Numbered from the stretch's first letter, positions 42,663 to 52,131 are shown. The stretch is DNA of 64,000 nt from Fervidobacterium nodosum Rt17-B1 (GCF_000017545.1 NC_009718.1:1054001-1118000); one strand, 5' to 3'. Notes: generated by a model from the sequence alone, not told the origin. Program-made: numbers and translations.

Positions 42663-43965
42663 TTTTTTCCTCCTTATCGATATCGACATTTATCTTCATA
42701 AGTACTTTTTCAATCCTATTTCTTGAAGCCGCGACAACTTTGTAAGTTATATTACTATCTTCATATTGCTCACCAACTTTTGGAATATGATGGAATTTAT
42801 CTAGAAGGTATCCCGCAAGCGTTTCAAATTCGCCTTCCGGAAACTCTATTCTGAGTTCTCTTTCTATGTCATTTAACGAAAGCGTTGCGTCGACCAAATA
42901 TGTAAAATCATCTAGCTTTTTAATTCCTGTGCTTTCATGCTCATCGTATTCGTCCATTATCTCGCCAAATATCTCTTCAAGTATATCTTCCATAGTGACA
43001 ATTCCTGCGGTACCACCATACTCGTCAACCACTATCGCCATGTGGACTTTTTTGCTTTTAAACTCTTTAAGCAACTCAGAAACAGGCATAACCTCTGGGA
43101 CAAAAAGTGGCGGCCGCATGAGTTCTTTCACTCTCACTTTATTCATAACATCAGAACCACGCTGAGCAATAAAAGAAAGTATATCCTTCGCGTAACATAT
43201 ACCTACAACGTTGTCTATTGTATCTCTATAAACTGGAATTCTTGAATATTCCTCTTCTATGATAACATTAATTACCTCTCCAAGTGTCTGAGTTTCCTCA
43301 ACTGCAACAACATCTATCCTTGGTATCATTATCTCTTTAACTAATGTTTCATCCATCGCAATCGTTCTTTCTACCATAAGGCCTTCTTCGTGGTCAATAG
43401 TGCCTTCTTCCCGTCCCATTTCAAGATAAGAGGCAATATCATCCATTGTTATAAAAGGTGCTTCTGCTACTTTTTGACCACCGAAAAGTTTTACAAAATA
43501 ATTAGATACGGTGACAAAGAATGAAACGAGTGGAGAAAGAAGTTTTGAAATTGGTACAACTAATTTCATACTTATCTCGAAAAATTTTTCACTATTCTGC
43601 CTTGATAAAATTTTTGGAGTAATCTCACCAAAAATAAGAAGGAGAAAAGTCATAACAAATGTCGAAACTATTGTTGAGAGCGATTCATAAACTATGATTT
43701 TCGAGAACATAACAGCCGCTATAGAAGAAGCTAATATATTAACTATGTTATTTGAAATCAAAAGCGCAGTTAGCAATTTATTAAACAAATGAATTTCTGT
43801 TTTTTCCTCCTCATCTTCCTTTTTCCTTGCAAGTGTTCTTAACTTATGTTTACTTACAGAAGTCAATGCTGTCTCAGAAGCTGAAAAAAATGCCGATAAT
43901 ATTATTAGAAAAGCTATAATCAAGATGCTCCACATATAACTCAATGGATCATCCACAAACAACAC
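42625..43965 (-). CDS. CNNM/CorC-family membrane protein (DUF21-CBS pair-CorC_HlyC)
   Basis: A 446-residue protein. Residues 10-190 are the DUF21 membrane domain (first segment SILIIAFLIILSAFFSASE, then LISNNIVNILASSI and LLIFGEITPK). Two CBS motifs follow (IMIPRIDVVAVE to GICYAKDIL; VPVSELLKEF to GIVTMEDILEEIFGEI), then the CorC_HlyC domain (about 355-430). The family is linked to magnesium or other divalent cation efflux. Start is uncertain: GTG 43965, TTG 43962 and GTG 43956 all follow GGAGG within 1-10 bases. Confidence 0.88.
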   Translation of the reverse strand: MLFVDDPLSYMWSILIIAFLIILSAFFSASETALTSVSKHKLRTLARKKEDEEEKTEIHLFNKLLTALLISNNIVNILASSIAAVMFSKIIVYESLSTIVSTFVMTFLLLIFGEITPKILSRQNSEKFFEISMKLVVPISKLLSPLVSFFVTVSNYFVKLFGGQKVAEAPFITMDDIASYLEMGREEGTIDHEEGLMVERTIAMDETLVKEIMIPRIDVVAVEETQTLGEVINVIIEEEYSRIPVYRDTIDNVVGICYAKDILSFIAQRGSDVMNKVRVKELMRPPLFVPEVMPVSELLKEFKSKKVHMAIVVDEYGGTAGIVTMEDILEEIFGEIMDEYDEHESTGIKKLDDFTYLVDATLSLNDIERELRIEFPEGEFETLAGYLLDKFHHIPKVGEQYEDSNITYKVVAASRNRIEKVLMKINVDIDKEEKNDDGENRQREEN

Positions 43966-44000
43966 ACCTCCACAATATGATATTGTTATTTACACTTTTT

Positions 44001-44009
44001 ATTATACCA
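44001..44009 (-). promoter_or_regulatory. Extended -10 promoter of the CNNM gene
   Basis: Minus strand TGGTATAAT about 35 bases before the start; the hexamer at -35 is GTTATT and weak. It faces the divergent promoter of the PAS-GGDEF gene. Confidence 0.55.
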
Positions 44010-44044
44010 TAATGACTTAAACTAATAACTATTATCTAAAAATT

Positions 44045-44072
44045 TTGAAAAATAATAGGATTTTGATATAAT
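44045..44072 (+). promoter_or_regulatory. Promoter of the PAS-GGDEF gene
   Basis: TTGAAA, 16-base spacer, TATAAT, about 30 bases before the coding region; divergent from the CNNM promoter. Confidence 0.65.
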
Positions 44073-44102
44073 AAACTAGAAATTTATAATGGTCTAAAAC
44101 TT

Positions 44103-45725
44103 TTGAGGATGGTGGTATTTATAAATACAAGAGAAATTTTCAACGAAGAATTATTTCAGCTTTTTATTAGTTTGTCTAAGTCTTCCATTTTTCTAATATT
44201 ATGCGATAGCAACGGCAATATATTAAATTATTCCGATAATGCTCCAGAATTCATAGTTAAAAATAGGAATATCTTCGATGTTGTTGATGGACTAAAAGAG
44301 TTTATAGAAAATATTAAATATGAATCCAGCGTATCGCTGGATAATTTTTTTAGCACAAAAAAATCAAAAGAATTGCCTATCGTAGAAAAACTTAGATTAA
44401 TACCAATAATCAAAAAAGATAATTATCTCATACTTGGCGAAGTTGTAACTCAAAAGGTACTTATAGATGAATATATTTCAGAAAGATTAAACACATTAAA
44501 CATGTACCTTGAGTTTGCCCCTGTATTTTTTGTCGTTCTCAACAAAGAGGGAAACATCGATTACATAAATTCTTGGGCTCTTAGGAAAACAGGGTATAAC
44601 TTTGAAGAAATTATAGGGAAAAATTGGTTTGAAATATTCATACCTGAAGATATTAGAAATAAAGTTTTTGACGTTTTCAAACTTATTTTAGATAAAAAAA
44701 TTGAACTTGCTCAAACTTATGAAAATGAAATATTGACCAAAGATGGAAAATTTATAACAGTGCTATGGGAAAACAAACTATTAGTAAAAAATAACGAGCC
44801 TTTTGGAACGATAAGTGTTGGAGTTGATGTTACAGACAAAAAAATAAAAGATTTTGAGGGGAGTGTATTGTTTGAACTTCTCAATACATTTTCAGAGAGC
44901 GATTATCAAAGAGCGCTGAAAAGAATTTCAGCAGTTTTAAGAAAAGATTGCAATTTTTCATTCATAAAAGTGGAAATTATAACGTCAGAGGAGATTCACG
45001 AGTCCCTAATATTAGATAATACTGAATATAATAAGGGCGCGCAAGAAAATTTGGAAGGATTAAATATATACGAGAAAAAAACAGAAGATAAAACTATAAG
45101 AATATATACAAAATGTGAAAAGCTACCAAAATATGCAACTGAAAATTGTATTAAAAACGTAGTGAATTTCCTCTTTTCATTCGCTGATAAATTTTATTAT
45201 GTACAAAAACTTGAAGAGGCATCATTTAAAGACCCACTAACAGGATTGTATAACCGCAGGTATTTTATGATAATGCTAAAAAATGAAATAAGAAGGGCAA
45301 AAAGATACGGAACAAAATCATCTGTAATGATGATAGATTTGGATGGCTTAAAGCAGATAAACGATACTTTTGGACATGACAAAGGCGATTTGGCAATTAA
45401 AACTTTAGCGCAGGCCATGATTTCAAGCACGCGAGTTACAGATGTGTGTGCTCGTTTTGGTGGAGATGAATTTGCAATTCTTTTGCCCCAAACACCTGTA
45501 GATAAAGCCCAGGTAATTGTTTACAGATTAAAAGAAACACTGGAAAAGTTTAATTCTGAAAGCACTGAAAAGTTTAAAATTCATTTCAGCGCTGGAATAA
45601 CTAGCATAATTAAAGCAGACGATGATGAAGGAATAAATACGCTCAAACGTGCAGATGAATTGTTATATAAGGCAAAAAGCCTTGGAAAAAATTTAATTAT
45701 TATAGATAATTTATATAATGAATGA
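44103..45725 (+). CDS. PAS-GGDEF diguanylate cyclase
   Basis: A 540-residue soluble protein. Residues 1-115 are a divergent N-terminal sensor region. A PAS domain spans about 140-255 (FFVVLNKEGNIDYINSWALRKTGY, PFGTISVGVDVTDKK). Another GAF-like stretch may lie at 255-370. The GGDEF domain starts at DPLTGLYNRRYF; the active loop is RFGGDEFAILLPQ with an RxxD inhibitory site (RVTD) five residues before it, so it is likely an active, product-inhibited c-di-GMP synthase. The start is uncertain: TTG 44103 is used, but ATG 44109 or GTG 44112 are plausible. The next gene is convergent, two bases away. Confidence 0.88.
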   Translation: MRMVVFINTREIFNEELFQLFISLSKSSIFLILCDSNGNILNYSDNAPEFIVKNRNIFDVVDGLKEFIENIKYESSVSLDNFFSTKKSKELPIVEKLRLIPIIKKDNYLILGEVVTQKVLIDEYISERLNTLNMYLEFAPVFFVVLNKEGNIDYINSWALRKTGYNFEEIIGKNWFEIFIPEDIRNKVFDVFKLILDKKIELAQTYENEILTKDGKFITVLWENKLLVKNNEPFGTISVGVDVTDKKIKDFEGSVLFELLNTFSESDYQRALKRISAVLRKDCNFSFIKVEIITSEEIHESLILDNTEYNKGAQENLEGLNIYEKKTEDKTIRIYTKCEKLPKYATENCIKNVVNFLFSFADKFYYVQKLEEASFKDPLTGLYNRRYFMIMLKNEIRRAKRYGTKSSVMMIDLDGLKQINDTFGHDKGDLAIKTLAQAMISSTRVTDVCARFGGDEFAILLPQTPVDKAQVIVYRLKETLEKFNSESTEKFKIHFSAGITSIIKADDDEGINTLKRADELLYKAKSLGKNLIIIDNLYNE

Positions 45726-45727
45726 TA

Positions 45728-46366
45728 TTATCGACCTGGGATATAAAGCGAAAATTTCGCCGCGATGTTTTCATATGTCATATCAGTTAACTGAACAACT
45801 TTGGTTGGATGAAACCTTAAGCCAACACCGTAAAAAAGTAAATAAACCTTTCCTGTTTTACCAACCGTAATAGTCGATTCAGGTGGAATAATTATATCGT
45901 AATTTGTTCTTATCTTCGGTTCCTTAAAGTAGAAGAATCTGTAGTTTGATAATCCTGGTTGTACTTCTTTTGAAAAATATGTATTATCCTTATCTTTTAC
46001 TGTGACCCAAACTGACTCGTTTCCAACAACGAACATCATAAAATAGCCTGTTGTTGGATCATCGTTTATTGCCGTTAGTATTTTTTCAAAATCATAGCCA
46101 AATTCTTTGAGGTGTGTTGATGCCGATATATATTTATCAATAACTGAATTTGGGCCAATGAGTGTCTTGGTTTGTTCAAGTTGTTCATTCATCTCCAAAA
46201 CTTTGTTATCAACATACTTTTTCAACTGATCGTATTTCTGGAGAATCTCTCTGTACCTAATGAAATTTCCAAGAGATAATACAACTGATACTATAACTAT
46301 TAATAAAAAAAGTATCCCAAAGAACGAGGAGAAATCACGTGTTTTTTTCTTACGAACCACTGGCAT
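45728..46366 (-). CDS. Membrane-anchored hypothetical protein
   Basis: A 212-residue protein with a basic N-terminal tail (MPVVRKKKTRDF), one hydrophobic helix (FFGILFLLIVIVSVVLSLG), a coiled-coil-like segment (REILQKYDQLKKYVDNKVLE), then a beta-rich extracytoplasmic domain. No family is recognised. It lies 46 bases downstream of rodA and is likely co-transcribed, which suggests, but does not show, a cell envelope role. Confidence 0.65.
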   Translation of the reverse strand: MPVVRKKKTRDFSSFFGILFLLIVIVSVVLSLGNFIRYREILQKYDQLKKYVDNKVLEMNEQLEQTKTLIGPNSVIDKYISASTHLKEFGYDFEKILTAINDDPTTGYFMMFVVGNESVWVTVKDKDNTYFSKEVQPGLSNYRFFYFKEPKIRTNYDIIIPPESTITVGKTGKVYLLFYGVGLRFHPTKVVQLTDMTYENIAAKFSLYIPGR

Positions 46367-46412
46367 TAATCTACCACCTCATATTGAGAAAGATTTTTAT
46401 TTTATCAAAATT

Positions 46413-47537
46413 CTAATAAATTGGACGTGGAATCTTTGATACAAGCCTTGCTTTGATTAATAAACCAATTAGAGCACCAAATATTACAGTTGATGTTCCA
46501 CCATAGCTTATAAATGGAAGAGGTATCCCCGTAACTGGAAGAATTCCAAGGTTCATACCTATGTTCTCAATAACATGAAAAGTAAAAATAGAAGAAACAC
46601 CAATTGACACATATTCCCAAAAACTATCCTTATATCTTCCTATTCTTAATAGACCACCAAATATTATTGTACCATAAATTAAAATTAAAACCAAAGAACC
46701 TATCATTCCAAATTGCTCGGCGTAAGCTGAAAATATAAAATCGGTGTATTGCATAGGAACTATATGCATATTTGTACCCGTTCCAAGACCATAGCCTGTA
46801 CCAAATAAACCACCGTTCGCAATTACAACTTTAGACATTATTACGTTGTAGGCACCGTACTGGAAGTGTTCTTCTGGATTGAAAAGTGAAATTATGCGCG
46901 CCCTTTGATAATCCTTCAATACAAAAAAGAAACTAATCGGAGCTAGCAAAATACCAATAAGTAAGATCAGAAAAATGTATCTTCTATCAACATCACTTGC
47001 TAGTAACATCACAAACCAAACAAATAAAACTAATAATGTCATGCCAAGATCTGGCTCAAGAAATACCAAAAAAGCTGGAAAAACTGCAAATATAGAGTAT
47101 AAAAACGCTTTGTTGTTTTTTTGCTTTGAAAAAATATTTGATAATAAAAGCACAATAGAAAATTTAAAAAGTTCAGATGGTTGAAGATCGAAAGGTCCTA
47201 TGTCGATCCACCTCTTAGCCCCGTAAACCGTCTTACCAATTAAAAGCACAAGTATAAGAAGTAAAACTGATAACGCATATAAATATTTTCCATATGTTTT
47301 CAATCTAGACTCTTTTTCAAAAATTATGTAGAACATCACCCCTAAAGCAACGATATCCCAAAAAATTTGTCTTTGGAATCTGTAAGATTGTGATGTATCC
47401 CTTACAACACTCTTAAGAGTCACTAAACCAATTAAAATTAGTAAAATCACAAGGGATATAAGTAAATAATCAAAGAAAGAGAACTCGTTTTCTTTCATAT
47501 TTTCCAAACCAACCTTATGCTTCTTTTTTGCTTTCAT
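46413..47537 (-). CDS. rodA: RodA/FtsW-family lipid II glycan polymerase
   Basis: A 374-residue SEDS membrane protein with about ten hydrophobic segments. Landmarks are AKRWIDIGPFDLQPSELFKFS (with the conserved WIxLGxxxxQPSEL loop), FLEPDLGMTLLVL, GYGLGTGTNMHIVP and PFISYGGTSTVI near the C terminus. SEDS proteins polymerise peptidoglycan glycan strands with a partner PBP; the single-copy context and the sequence favour RodA over FtsW. The start is uncertain: ATG at 47537 overlaps ttuA by 23 bases, and ATG at 47498 is the alternative. Confidence 0.9.
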   Translation of the reverse strand: MKAKKKHKVGLENMKENEFSFFDYLLISLVILLILIGLVTLKSVVRDTSQSYRFQRQIFWDIVALGVMFYIIFEKESRLKTYGKYLYALSVLLLILVLLIGKTVYGAKRWIDIGPFDLQPSELFKFSIVLLLSNIFSKQKNNKAFLYSIFAVFPAFLVFLEPDLGMTLLVLFVWFVMLLASDVDRRYIFLILLIGILLAPISFFFVLKDYQRARIISLFNPEEHFQYGAYNVIMSKVVIANGGLFGTGYGLGTGTNMHIVPMQYTDFIFSAYAEQFGMIGSLVLILIYGTIIFGGLLRIGRYKDSFWEYVSIGVSSIFTFHVIENIGMNLGILPVTGIPLPFISYGGTSTVIFGALIGLLIKARLVSKIPRPIY

Positions 47538-48486
47538 CGTCTTTTGCTCCCGCTATACCTCCATTTTCAGAATTATCAAAACCGATTTTAAAACTATTTT
47601 CTACTCTTTCTTCGAGTCTGCAATATTGACATTTTTCCTCAGTCGTTGGAAATCCACATACTGAACATTCTTTAAGCTCAATTTTTTGTTCTTTATAAAC
47701 GATATCTCTTAAATTATCAAAATAACCAAACAACAATCTGTGCTTTGCACCTGGCTGTTCACTCTCTATTAAATTTAAATATTTTTTATAATTAGAACTA
47801 GTCGCTCCTTTTGCAAATGGACATTTTTGTTCCATAAAAGGTATATTGTTTAAGAACACGTACGCATATGTCTCACGCTCTGTCACGTAAATAAGTGGCT
47901 TGGCTTTTCTGACAAATTTCTCGTGAGTCTTTTCGAGTACGGGCCATTGCCTTGCAAAATATTCAACTTGCCAGTTTAGTATATTCCCGAAGAGAAAAGT
48001 CGCCTCATCATCCAAATTATGCCCTGTCACAAGTACGCTAAAACCATTCTCAACGGCAAATCTATTCATCCAGTACCTTCTTACAATTCCACATATACTG
48101 CACACGGGACGGCGAACTATACTTGCTATTTCAGAAGTGCCGAGTCCGTGAAAATGTTGCGTTGTGTCGTAAATGTTGATGGGAACTCCTATAGATTCCT
48201 GCAAACTCTTGACAACTCTCTCAGCAGCGTTCGTATGTCTTCCCATCTTTAAAAATAATCCTTCTACGTTGTAACCAAGTTTCTTTAAAGCGTAAAGTAC
48301 CGCGCTACTATCTTTACCACTTGAAACAGCGACAAGTACTTTATCTTCTTTTTGAAACATTTTGAAGTCGTTTATAGCCTTTTGCACTCTTTTTTCAAAA
48401 AATTCAATAAAATGTTCTTTACAAAATGCTACATTATGAGCCCTCAAATGTATCACAGCTTGATTTGAACATTTTTTACATTTCAA
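47515..48486 (-). CDS. ttuA: tRNA-5-methyluridine(54) 2-sulfurtransferase TtuA-like
   Basis: A 323-residue PP-loop ATPase of the TtcA/TtuA class. It has an N-terminal zinc finger (MKCKKCSNQ and FCKEHF), PP-loop AVSSGKDSSAVLYAL (about 53-67), RRPVCSICGIVRRYW and QKCPFAKG supplying catalytic cysteines, and a C-terminal zinc finger (CSVCGFPTTEEKCQYC). The paired zinc fingers distinguish TtuA from TtcA. TtuA makes 2-thioribothymidine at tRNA T54, a heat-stabilising modification in thermophiles. It overlaps rodA. Confidence 0.9.
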   Translation of the reverse strand: MKCKKCSNQAVIHLRAHNVAFCKEHFIEFFEKRVQKAINDFKMFQKEDKVLVAVSSGKDSSAVLYALKKLGYNVEGLFLKMGRHTNAAERVVKSLQESIGVPINIYDTTQHFHGLGTSEIASIVRRPVCSICGIVRRYWMNRFAVENGFSVLVTGHNLDDEATFLFGNILNWQVEYFARQWPVLEKTHEKFVRKAKPLIYVTERETYAYVFLNNIPFMEQKCPFAKGATSSNYKKYLNLIESEQPGAKHRLLFGYFDNLRDIVYKEQKIELKECSVCGFPTTEEKCQYCRLEERVENSFKIGFDNSENGGIAGAKDDESKKEA

Positions 48487-48540
48487 GCTCCCACCTCCGA
48501 AATAAATCTCATTTTCTATTTTTTCTTGTGTAATTGTACC

Positions 48541-48573
48541 AAAAATCCCCGCTTTTGAATAGCGGGGATTTTT
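48541..48573. terminator. Terminator after htrA (likely bidirectional)
   Basis: 13-bp perfect stem (AAAAATCCCCGCT / AGCGGGGATTTTT) with a 7-base loop and T runs on both strands. On the minus strand it lies 43 bases past the htrA stop. Confidence 0.92.
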
Positions 48574-48615
48574 ATCTAAACGAAAAGTATTAAAATTTTA
48601 ATTAATAATACTATA

Positions 48616-49977
48616 TTAATATCTCAGTGAAAAGACGGACCTAACACCATTATAGTAGTAGAATATACCAACGTAGTCACCTTTTTTGATGTTTTCTACA
48701 ACTTTATTCCACGAATTAATATCTTTTATGTCGTAAGAATAACCGTTCACAGAAATTCTCCATATTACTGAGCCAACTTTTATGTACGAATTTTGAGATT
48801 CCTTAACAATAACACCTTCGACACCTGCAGGTACTTTGTATTTATTTCTATCATCAGATGTTATATTTGAAACTTTCAAATTTAAAAATTCTTTAGCTGC
48901 GGTGCTCCCTGTTTTTTGTGTTGGGAAAGTTCCAAGTGTCACCTCAACTGTGATTTCTTTACCCGCTCTGTTAAGAGTAACTTTTACCTTTGTACCTGGG
49001 GTGTAGTTTCTAACAAGCGATGTTAGTTCTTCAGCTAATTCCACATAGCTACCATTTAGCTTTGTTATTACGTCTCCTTCTTTTATTCCTGCTTTTTCTG
49101 CTGGTGAACCTTTTTCAACTTGGGCAACGTAAACTCCCTTATTTACTTTTAAACCCAAACTCTTTGCCAAGGATTCTGTGACAGTTTGAACATATACACC
49201 AAGGTATGCCTTTTCAACTTTTCCAGTAGCTATTATTTGATTTATAAATCTCTTGGCTGTGTTTATTGGTATCGCAAATCCAATATTCATAGCTTGAGAT
49301 GGATTAATTATTGCTGTATTTATACCTATTACCTGTCCATATATGTTTAGCAAAGGCCCTCCACTATTTCCTGGGTTAATTGCCGCGTCTGTCTGTATCA
49401 AATTTGTGTAATAACCGCTTCCATCTGGTTTTGGTATTTTTCTACCTACGGCCGAAATAACACCAACAGTTACAGCGTGCTGGAATCCTAAAGGATTACC
49501 TATAGCTATCGCCCACTCACCAATTTGAAGCTTATCTGAATCGCCAAGCTCGATAACTGGTAAATCTTTTTTTGGTGAAATTTTTATGACTGCAATATCC
49601 AACTCTTCATCTCCGCCAATGTATTGAGCGTCGTATGTATCACCGTTAAGAAGGGTAACTGTTATCTTCTTCGCGCCTTCCACAACATGGTAATTTGTAA
49701 CTATATAACCTTCCTTACTTATTATGAATCCAGAACCGACACTATCCGATTCTTCAAATTGTCTTGGAATGTCACCAAAAAACTGCTTGTAGAATTCTCT
49801 TATAAATGGGTCAATATAAACTTCAGTTTGAACGACAACGTCTATCTTGACAACTGCTGGAGCTGCAGCCTTAACTACGTTCACAATAGGACTTTGGTAA
49901 TCTGCATTTACTATACCAAAAGATAAAACAAATAATGTTGTTAAAATGCCAAAAACTAAAATCTTAACTTTTTTCAT
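48616..49977 (-). CDS. htrA: HtrA/DegP-type serine protease
   Basis: A 453-residue periplasmic or cell-surface protease and chaperone. An N-terminal signal sequence (KILVFGILTTLFVLSFGIVNA) is followed by the trypsin-like domain with His in VTNYHVVEGAK, Asp in EELDIAVIKI and Ser in INPGNSGGPLLN, then PDZ1 (LGVYVQTV to AGIKEGDVITKLNG). A second PDZ-like region is at the C terminus (KVGSVIWRISVNG to FYYYNGVRSV) and is divergent. Start ATG has AAAGGAGG upstream. Likely stress-related, folding control in the envelope. Confidence 0.93.
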   Translation of the reverse strand: MKKVKILVFGILTTLFVLSFGIVNADYQSPIVNVVKAAAPAVVKIDVVVQTEVYIDPFIREFYKQFFGDIPRQFEESDSVGSGFIISKEGYIVTNYHVVEGAKKITVTLLNGDTYDAQYIGGDEELDIAVIKISPKKDLPVIELGDSDKLQIGEWAIAIGNPLGFQHAVTVGVISAVGRKIPKPDGSGYYTNLIQTDAAINPGNSGGPLLNIYGQVIGINTAIINPSQAMNIGFAIPINTAKRFINQIIATGKVEKAYLGVYVQTVTESLAKSLGLKVNKGVYVAQVEKGSPAEKAGIKEGDVITKLNGSYVELAEELTSLVRNYTPGTKVKVTLNRAGKEITVEVTLGTFPTQKTGSTAAKEFLNLKVSNITSDDRNKYKVPAGVEGVIVKESQNSYIKVGSVIWRISVNGYSYDIKDINSWNKVVENIKKGDYVGIFYYYNGVRSVFSLRY

Positions 49978-50048
49978 AAACTAGCACCTCCTTTAGATAT
50001 GTTTTCATATGTCTTTAAATATACTTTCAAAGATTCAATTCCGAAGTT

Positions 50049-50057
50049 ATTATATCA
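50049..50057 (-). promoter_or_regulatory. Extended -10 promoter of htrA
   Basis: Minus strand TGATATAAT, about 70 bases before the htrA start. The surrounding 280-base gap to the TPR gene also holds an AAAGCATGCTTT palindrome (50135-50146) and no coding region. Confidence 0.5.
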
Positions 50058-50192
50058 TACCGTACCTTAAAGAAACCTTAAATACAATAGCTTTTATTTG
50101 GTTTTTTAGAGAATTTACCCACATTTTATAATAAAAAGCATGCTTTAATTCTAATCTAAATATCCCTAACTATTGCTCTTTTTTATAAAGTA

Positions 50193-50221
50193 TTTACTTT
50201 TATGAAGAAATATGATAAAAT
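50193..50221 (+). promoter_or_regulatory. Promoter of the TPR gene
   Basis: TTTACT, 17-base spacer, TAAAAT, about 35 bases before the ATG at 50257. It rules out an in-frame ATG at 50212, which would lie inside the promoter. Confidence 0.65.
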
Positions 50222-50256
50222 GTAAATACAACGTTACAAAACAGGAGGTGTTGTTA

Positions 50257-51336
50257 ATGATTATAAGACTTATCTTGGGCTTAGAAAGCAAATTTATTTT
50301 TGATATTGATGAAGAAACGCCCATTCTTGTTATTTTACGAGATCTTTTCTATTCTGGTGATTGGAGAAATTTAAAGAAAGATATCGAAGAGCTTAAAGAG
50401 TTATATGAAAGTGTAGAAATTCTTGAAAAGATAGAAGAAAAAATCGTATTGTTGAATGAACTCGTTTACGAACCTATCGTTTGGACAGAAGTTAAGGAAT
50501 TTCTTGAAAAATATGGTTTGACCCCAGAAAATATGTTACATGCCACAGCCGATGGGCTTTACGAATTAGCAATAGAATATGCAGACAAGAATCAAATCGA
50601 AGTTGCAAAAGATATTTTAAAATTCGCAATGAGGCTAGACAAAAATTACGCTCCTGCCTATGAATTTTTCGGTTCATTGTTACTAGAAGAAGGAGACATC
50701 GAAGGAGCGATAAAGTATTTAAATAGATCTATCGAACTTGACCCTTGGCTTATTCAATCTTACTCAATGATAGGCGAGGCATATTACAACATTGGTAACT
50801 ATGAAAAAGCTGTAGAATACTGGGAAAAAGAAATCGCAATTTCGCCATCTAATACATTTACCTATTTCATGATTTCGGATGCTTACACGAAAATAGGAAA
50901 ACTCGAAAAAGCGATAGAGATTTTGGAAAAGTACAGAGAAGAGTCAGAAAATAGTATTATAGCCCTTTACGAGCTCGCAGAATTATACAGAAAGAAAGGT
51001 AATGAAGAGAAGGCAAAAGAGTACGAATCCTTAATTATGGAAATAGACCCACAAAAAGATCCAAATGGCATCGAAATCTGGGCGAAAGTACATTTGAAAA
51101 AAGGGAATTACGACAAGGTAATATCGGTAATAGAAAATGCAATAAAAGCTAATCCAGAAGCCAAACATCTGAATTTAGTATTGGCGGTAGCGTACGTAAA
51201 AACAAATCAGATAGAAAAAGCAAGACGGGTTGTTGAAGAATTGAAAGACGATAATTTCTGGTACTTGTATGGTAAACGTGAATTCTTCGATGAGCTTTTG
51301 ACAAATAGTGAAAAGGAATTGTGTGGTATAAAATGA
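50257..51336 (+). CDS. TPR-repeat protein
   Basis: A 359-residue protein. The N-terminal 100 residues have no clear family. Residues about 115-345 are five or six TPR units with the pattern Y..LG..Y...G....A...Y..A....P, e.g. APAYEFFGSLLLEEGDIEGA, AYYNIGNYEKAVEYWEKEI and ALYELAELYRKKGNEEKAK. TPRs mediate protein-protein contact. No signal peptide is seen, so it is probably cytoplasmic. ATG has ACAGGAGGTG upstream. It is linked to the prepilin peptidase gene by a four-base overlap (ATGA), so may assist in secretion or pilus assembly; this is inference. Confidence 0.85.
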   Translation: MIIRLILGLESKFIFDIDEETPILVILRDLFYSGDWRNLKKDIEELKELYESVEILEKIEEKIVLLNELVYEPIVWTEVKEFLEKYGLTPENMLHATADGLYELAIEYADKNQIEVAKDILKFAMRLDKNYAPAYEFFGSLLLEEGDIEGAIKYLNRSIELDPWLIQSYSMIGEAYYNIGNYEKAVEYWEKEIAISPSNTFTYFMISDAYTKIGKLEKAIEILEKYREESENSIIALYELAELYRKKGNEEKAKEYESLIMEIDPQKDPNGIEIWAKVHLKKGNYDKVISVIENAIKANPEAKHLNLVLAVAYVKTNQIEKARRVVEELKDDNFWYLYGKREFFDELLTNSEKELCGIK

Positions 51337-52037
51337 AGTATGTTATCTCATTCATACTAGGTGCTATATTTGGTAGTTTTGCTAATGTTTTAATATATAG
51401 ACCTATTGCGGGGCTCAAATTAAATGAGCCTCGCTTTTCAGTCTGTCCAAATTGCAAAAATAGAATAAGATGGTATGATAACATACCTATATTAAGTTAT
51501 ATTATTCTTGGCGGGAAATGTAGATATTGTAAAAGTAAGATAAGCATAAGGTATCCAATTATAGAGATTTTATACGCCATAGTGTTTACACTAAATGCTA
51601 TATTTTTCCCTCTTGATATCTCCATAGTGCTAAACATTATTTTCACTGTTTCCGTTCCGGCCGTATTCATTGATTTTAAAAAAATGCTCTTGCCAGATTA
51701 CACATGGATAGTGATTTTAATATCATCTTTCTACTCAAATGTTGCTCATTTTAAAGAAAATATTTTGCTAGACACTTTCGGTGCTCTAATTACTTTAGTA
51801 ATTCTTTTGCTTCTTAAAATAAGATACAAAGACGGCATAGGTGAAGGTGACATATTTCTCTTTCCAGTAGTTGCTTTTTCAACAGGATTTATTTTCATGC
51901 CTCTGCTCCTTCTAATTTCTTCTGTTTCAGGTATAATTTTTTCTTTTCTAAAGAAAAACAAACTCATTCCTTTCGGTCCATTTATACTTATAAGTGGTTA
52001 TATTTTAACAATATTTAGATATTCAATATTCTTATAG
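51333..52037 (+). CDS. pilD: Prepilin peptidase / N-methyltransferase (type IV pilus)
   Basis: A 234-residue membrane enzyme that trims and methylates type IV prepilins. The N-terminal domain binds zinc through CPNCKNRI and CRYCKSK, and catalytic Asp residues are in VFIDFKKMLLPD and GIGEGDIFLFP. About eight hydrophobic segments. No pilin gene lies next to it; pilus genes are presumably elsewhere. Start ATG 51333 overlaps the TPR stop (ATGA); an earlier GTG at 51321 is closer to the Shine-Dalgarno AAGGA and remains possible. Confidence 0.9.
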   Translation: MKYVISFILGAIFGSFANVLIYRPIAGLKLNEPRFSVCPNCKNRIRWYDNIPILSYIILGGKCRYCKSKISIRYPIIEILYAIVFTLNAIFFPLDISIVLNIIFTVSVPAVFIDFKKMLLPDYTWIVILISSFYSNVAHFKENILLDTFGALITLVILLLLKIRYKDGIGEGDIFLFPVVAFSTGFIFMPLLLLISSVSGIIFSFLKKNKLIPFGPFILISGYILTIFRYSIFL

Positions 52038-52062
52038 CTTTTTCCATTCAATACAATACAGG

Positions 52063-52092
52063 TTGTAAATTTAAGTTATTGTGTGTTATAAT
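52063..52092 (+). promoter_or_regulatory. Promoter of the lytic transglycosylase
   Basis: TTGTAA, 18-base spacer, TATAAT. It lies so close to the coding region that the start must be downstream of about 52099, supporting ATG 52132. Confidence 0.6.
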
Positions 52093-52131
52093 TTTATGAG
52101 ATTAAAAAATATGAAAGAGGGAAAAGTAAAG

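Noticed and set aside
49996-50016. Imperfect palindrome AGACATATGAAAACATATCT next to the htrA ribosome site
   Set aside because: The arms pair imperfectly with a two-base bulge and no repeated copy is seen; too weak to call.
50135-50146. AAAGCATGCTTT palindrome as an operator for htrA or the TPR gene
   Set aside because: Only a short single copy, not positioned on either promoter; kept as a note only.
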